A stretch of 64,000 nt of DNA from SIG351 sp045627045. GTDB taxonomy: Bacteria > Bacillota > Clostridia > HGM11327. Made by a program: the position numbers and the translations under genes. Below are positions 60,901-64,000 of this stretch, one piece after another. The stretch spans positions 1 to 64,000 of the forward strand of contig JAZQMY010000054.1 in assembly GCA_045627045.1 (NCBI GenBank), read 5' to 3'. The notes under the pieces were generated by a model. That model worked only from the letters and a program-made list of their open reading frames with translations. It was not told the DNA's origin and searched no databases. Within the stretch, counting starts at the first letter, position 1. Every line of letters begins with the position of its first letter.

Positions 60901-62763
60901 ATGAAGGTAATAGGGCTGACCGGAGGCATAGCTTCGGGCAAATCCACGGTATCGGCTTATCTGAAGGATAAGGGAATACCTGTAATAGACTGTGATGTTG
61001 AGGCAAAAAGGATACTTGATCCCGGAGAAAAGGCTTACGGGGACGTTGTGAATGCGTTTGGCAGAGAGATTCTTTTTGAAGACGGAACAATCAACAGAAA
61101 AAAGCTCGGGTCGATCATTTTCGGCAATGAAGAGAAGGTAAAGCTTCTCAATAGCCTGACACACCCTGAGGTAATAAGAAAAACGAATGAATATCTTGAG
61201 GAATACAGAGCAAAGGGCTTTGAGCTTGCGGTGGTCGATGCGCCGCTTCTCATCGAGGCGGGAATGACGTCCGTGGCAGATGAGGTATGGCTTGTGTGGA
61301 TACCCGAAGAAATGCAGATAGAAAGAGCAGTAAAAAGGGATGCCGCTTCAAGAGAACAGATCATAAACAGAATAAAAAGTCAGATGCCGTCTGAAGAGAA
61401 AAAGAAATTTGCAGACCGCATCATTTCAAATACGGGAACGGTGGAAGAACTCCTGAAGGAGGTTGACCGCCTGCTTTCACAGACACTTTCACAGAAAAAG
61501 GAAGAAAGAAAAATGCAGGATTACGAAATAAGGGATATAACACTTGCCCCCGAGGGCAAAAGAAGAATTGAATGGGTAAAAAAGCATATGCCCATCCTTT
61601 CCGAATATGACAGGAGATACTCGGCTGAAAAGCCTCTCAAGGGCAAAAAGATAGCGGTATCGGTTCACCTTGAAGCAAAGACGGCATTTCTAGCACTCGT
61701 ACTGAGAGACCTCGGAGCAGAGTGTGCCGTTACGGGATGCAATCCCCTTTCAACGCAGGACCCTGTTGCGGCGGCACTCGTTGAAGAAGGACTCAGGGTT
61801 TACGGATTGAGAGGAGCTACTCCCGAGGAATACAACAGACATCTCAACAAGGCTCTTGACATTGAGCCTGACATAATAATCGATGACGGCGGAGATTTTG
61901 TAAATCTTCTTCACACGACAAGAAGAGAGCTTCTCCCGAAAATCATAGGCGGCTGCGAGGAAACGACAACGGGAATCATGCGTCTTCGCGCAATGGAAAG
62001 CGAGGGTGTTCTCGAGCTTCCCATGATAGCCGTAAACTATGCCGATTGCAAGCATCTTTTCGATAACAGATACGGCACAGGTCAGTCCGTATGGGACGGC
62101 ATAATGAGAACGACAAACCTCATCGTTGCAGGCAAGACGGTAGTCATTGCAGGCTACGGCTGGTGCGGCAGAGGTGCGGCGGCAAAGGCAAAGGGACTCG
62201 GAGCAAACGTAATAGTAACGGAGATCGATCCTGTCAAGGCAATCGAGGCTACAATGGACGGCTTCAGAGTAATGACGATGGATGAGGCGGCTCCTCTGGG
62301 AGACATATTCGTGACACTTACGGGCTGCAGAGACGTTATTACGGGAAGACACTTTGAGAAAATGAAGGACGGAGTGCTTCTTGCAAATGCAGGACATTTT
62401 GATGTTGAGGTCAATAAGGTCGATCTTGAAGCGATGAGCACAGAGACCTTCGAATCAAGAGCAAATATTATGACATACAGAATGGCTGACGGCAGAGAAC
62501 TCAATCTCCTTGCCGAGGGCAGACTTGTCAACCTTGCCGCAGGCGACGGACATCCTGCGGAGATAATGGATATGAGCTTTGCAATCCAGCTTCAGAGCGT
62601 TCTTTACCTCAACAAGATGGGCAAGACACTTGAAAACAAGCTTATCGAGGTTCCCCGTGAAATAGACCTTCAGGTAGCAGAGATAAAACTTGACAGCATG
62701 GGAATAAAAATCGACAAGCTTACAGAAGAGCAGAAGAAATACGTAAGCTCATGGAAAGAGTGA
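60901..62763 (+). CDS. In-frame fusion of dephospho-CoA kinase (CoaE) and adenosylhomocysteinase-like enzyme (AhcY)
   Basis: One open frame joins two enzymes. Residues about 1-200 are CoaE, the last step of CoA synthesis: P-loop GLTGGIASGKSTV at residue 5, DCDVEAKRI and DAPLLIEAG. Residues about 205-620 are a SAH hydrolase-type enzyme, with TTTGIMRLRAM, the NAD-binding GYGWCGRGAAAKAKG near residue 418 and NAGHFDVEV. The junction is a Lys/Gln-rich stretch. An internal ATG at 61513 with AAAGGAAG nine bases upstream would give a stand-alone 416-residue AhcY, the usual length. So the frame may yield a fusion, or AhcY by internal initiation as well. I start at ATG 60901; GTG 60883 is an alternative overlapping polA. 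Confidence 0.85.
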   Translation: MKVIGLTGGIASGKSTVSAYLKDKGIPVIDCDVEAKRILDPGEKAYGDVVNAFGREILFEDGTINRKKLGSIIFGNEEKVKLLNSLTHPEVIRKTNEYLEEYRAKGFELAVVDAPLLIEAGMTSVADEVWLVWIPEEMQIERAVKRDAASREQIINRIKSQMPSEEKKKFADRIISNTGTVEELLKEVDRLLSQTLSQKKEERKMQDYEIRDITLAPEGKRRIEWVKKHMPILSEYDRRYSAEKPLKGKKIAVSVHLEAKTAFLALVLRDLGAECAVTGCNPLSTQDPVAAALVEEGLRVYGLRGATPEEYNRHLNKALDIEPDIIIDDGGDFVNLLHTTRRELLPKIIGGCEETTTGIMRLRAMESEGVLELPMIAVNYADCKHLFDNRYGTGQSVWDGIMRTTNLIVAGKTVVIAGYGWCGRGAAAKAKGLGANVIVTEIDPVKAIEATMDGFRVMTMDEAAPLGDIFVTLTGCRDVITGRHFEKMKDGVLLANAGHFDVEVNKVDLEAMSTETFESRANIMTYRMADGRELNLLAEGRLVNLAAGDGHPAEIMDMSFAIQLQSVLYLNKMGKTLENKLIEVPREIDLQVAEIKLDSMGIKIDKLTEEQKKYVSSWKE

Positions 62764-62780
62764 CGGAAAGGCAAACGTAA

Positions 62781-64000
62781 ATGATAATAACGAACGTTGA
62801 CGTAATTACGTGCAATGATAAAAATGAGATCCTCAAGGGTGCAACCGTTGTAATAGAGGGAAAGAAAATCTCAAGAATAATCCCGAAGGGAAAGAACATT
62901 AAGATCGTTGAGGGAGAAGTGCTCGACGGAACGGGCAAGGTAATGCTTCCCGGTTTTATCGATACGCATACTCACTCGGCAATGACATTCCTCAGAAACT
63001 ACGGAAACGATATGAACCTTCAGGATTGGCTTTTCAAGAAGGTATTCCCTGCGGAGGACAAGCTCGATGAGGAAGCAACATACAGCTTTTACAGACTTGC
63101 GACATTGGAGTACATCCGCTCCGGCATCACAACTCACTGCGACAACTATTTCTTTATGAATGCGGCAGTAAAAGCGGTTGATGAAAGCGGACTCAGGGCA
63201 GTTCTTGCAAGAAGCGTTTCGGGATGCTCTGACAAGAACTACAAGAAGCTTGAGGAAAGCGTGCTCTTCATGCAGGATAACAACGGTGCGGCTGACGGAA
63301 GGATCACAACAACATTGAGCCCGCACTCGATCTATACCAGTAACAAAGAGTACCTCAGAACGGTATTCACTGCGGCAAGAGAGCTTGATGCAGGAATACA
63401 GATGCATATCTCGGAAACGAAGAAGGAAGTGCTCGACTGCATGAACCAAAGAGGCGTTTCTCCTGTGGTATACATTGACAGACTCGGAGGATTTGATACG
63501 AACGGAATCAAAATTGCGGCTCACTGTGTACATATTTCTGATAACGATATTGAGATAATGAAGAGAAAAAACGTATCAGTAGCGGCAAACGTATGCAGTA
63601 ACCTCAAGCTTGCAAGCGGAGTTCCGAATCTTGTTCATATGCAGGCAAGAGGTCTGAATGTTTCTCTTGGTACGGACGGCGCTTCTAGCAATAATAACCT
63701 CAGCATGCTCAATGAAATGAGATTTGCTTCTCTCGTATCAAAGGGAGTAACGTTTGATCCTACCGTAATGAGCGCAATGGATGTGATCCGCATGGCTACT
63801 GTGAACGGAGCAAAGGCAATAGGCAGAGATGATCTCGGATCTGTTGAAGAAGGAAAGACTGCGGATCTTGTGCTTATAGATCTTTCTTCGGCATCGATTG
63901 CTCCTGTGAACGATATTGCAGCGGCAGTGGTATATTCGGCACAGTCGGCAGATGTTGACACTGTATTTGTAGACGGAAAGCTTCTTATGAAAGACAAAAA
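62781..64000 (+). CDS. S-adenosylhomocysteine/5-methylthioadenosine deaminase-type amidohydrolase, partial
   Basis: An amidohydrolase of the MtaD/DadD/TrzN type, cut by the right edge after about 406 codons. The metal motif is GFIDTHTHSAMTFLR near residue 57, with later ligands QMHISETKKEV near residue 207, AAHCVHIS near residue 236 and GTDGASSNNNLSM near residue 295. Near the end, GSVEEGKTADLVLIDL is the usual C-terminal strand. These enzymes deaminate the adenine of SAH, MTA or adenosine. It starts 17 bases after the AhcY stop with a GGAAAGG site, so both act in SAH salvage. The exact substrate is inferred from context. Confidence 0.88.
   Translation, partial: MIITNVDVITCNDKNEILKGATVVIEGKKISRIIPKGKNIKIVEGEVLDGTGKVMLPGFIDTHTHSAMTFLRNYGNDMNLQDWLFKKVFPAEDKLDEEATYSFYRLATLEYIRSGITTHCDNYFFMNAAVKAVDESGLRAVLARSVSGCSDKNYKKLEESVLFMQDNNGAADGRITTTLSPHSIYTSNKEYLRTVFTAARELDAGIQMHISETKKEVLDCMNQRGVSPVVYIDRLGGFDTNGIKIAAHCVHISDNDIEIMKRKNVSVAANVCSNLKLASGVPNLVHMQARGLNVSLGTDGASSNNNLSMLNEMRFASLVSKGVTFDPTVMSAMDVIRMATVNGAKAIGRDDLGSVEEGKTADLVLIDLSSASIAPVNDIAAAVVYSAQSADVDTVFVDGKLLMKDK

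Overview
The window looks like a chromosomal segment around the replication origin of a spore-forming, low- to mid-GC Firmicute of class Clostridia, probably a gut Ruminococcaceae/Oscillospiraceae-type bacterium (taxonomy is inferred). The basis is a dnaA-dnaN-S4-recF block, sporulation genes (yunB, gerW/ytfJ, spoVB), a yloU-fakA-recG order like that of Bacillus, sigma-A type promoters (TTGACA-N17-TATAAT), GGAGG-like ribosome sites, TTG and GTG starts, and sugar-acid and N-acetylglucosamine catabolism. No rRNA, tRNA, CRISPR array, prophage or insertion sequence was recognised.

Layout. 1-5.2 kb: the N-terminal part of a secreted Pro/Thr-repeat protein, asnS, a HAD phosphatase, an acyltransferase with a zinc ribbon, then a roughly 145-bp tandem repeat array beside a degenerate parS. 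5.2-16.3 kb, nearly all leftward: recG, fakA, an Asp23 protein, uxaA and uxaB, mutS2, an isochorismatase-fold hydrolase and nagB. 16.3-30.1 kb, all leftward: recF, S4 protein, two tandem dnaN genes, dnaA, mnmA, cysK, an ABC-F protein and a type IIA topoisomerase pair that looks more like topoisomerase IV than gyrase. A 273-bp AT-rich gap at 30.13-30.40 kb carries a perfect 16-bp parS, and transcription switches direction there.

Right of the switch (30.4-48 kb, mostly rightward): two overlapping MutS-type ATPases, yunB behind a long hairpin, an SGNH acetylesterase, a short-chain dehydrogenase, nagA, a large glycoside hydrolase, a lipoprotein, an alpha/beta hydrolase, an SLC1-type symporter with an unusual N-terminal domain, a GNAT acetyltransferase and two sugar isomerase/epimerase-fold proteins. 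48-52.7 kb: gerW/ytfJ and a DUF2953 protein divergent from spoVB, then an AT-rich pair made of a CxxC-repeat lipoprotein and a small HTH protein.

52.8-57.4 kb: a leftward polyamine uptake operon (XRE-cupin regulator, potA, potB, potC, potD) with a strong promoter and two TAAAC-N5-GTTTA palindromes in its leader. 57.7-64 kb: a rightward operon of an MBL-fold hydrolase, polA, an in-frame coaE-ahcY fusion and a SAH/MTA deaminase-type amidohydrolase that runs off the window. The last two suggest S-adenosylhomocysteine recycling through S-inosylhomocysteine.

The points most worth checking are the CoaE-AhcY fusion, the tandem sliding clamps, parS at the strand switch, the tandem repeat array with tiny ORFs, the hairpin that hides the yunB ribosome site, and the pot operon operators.
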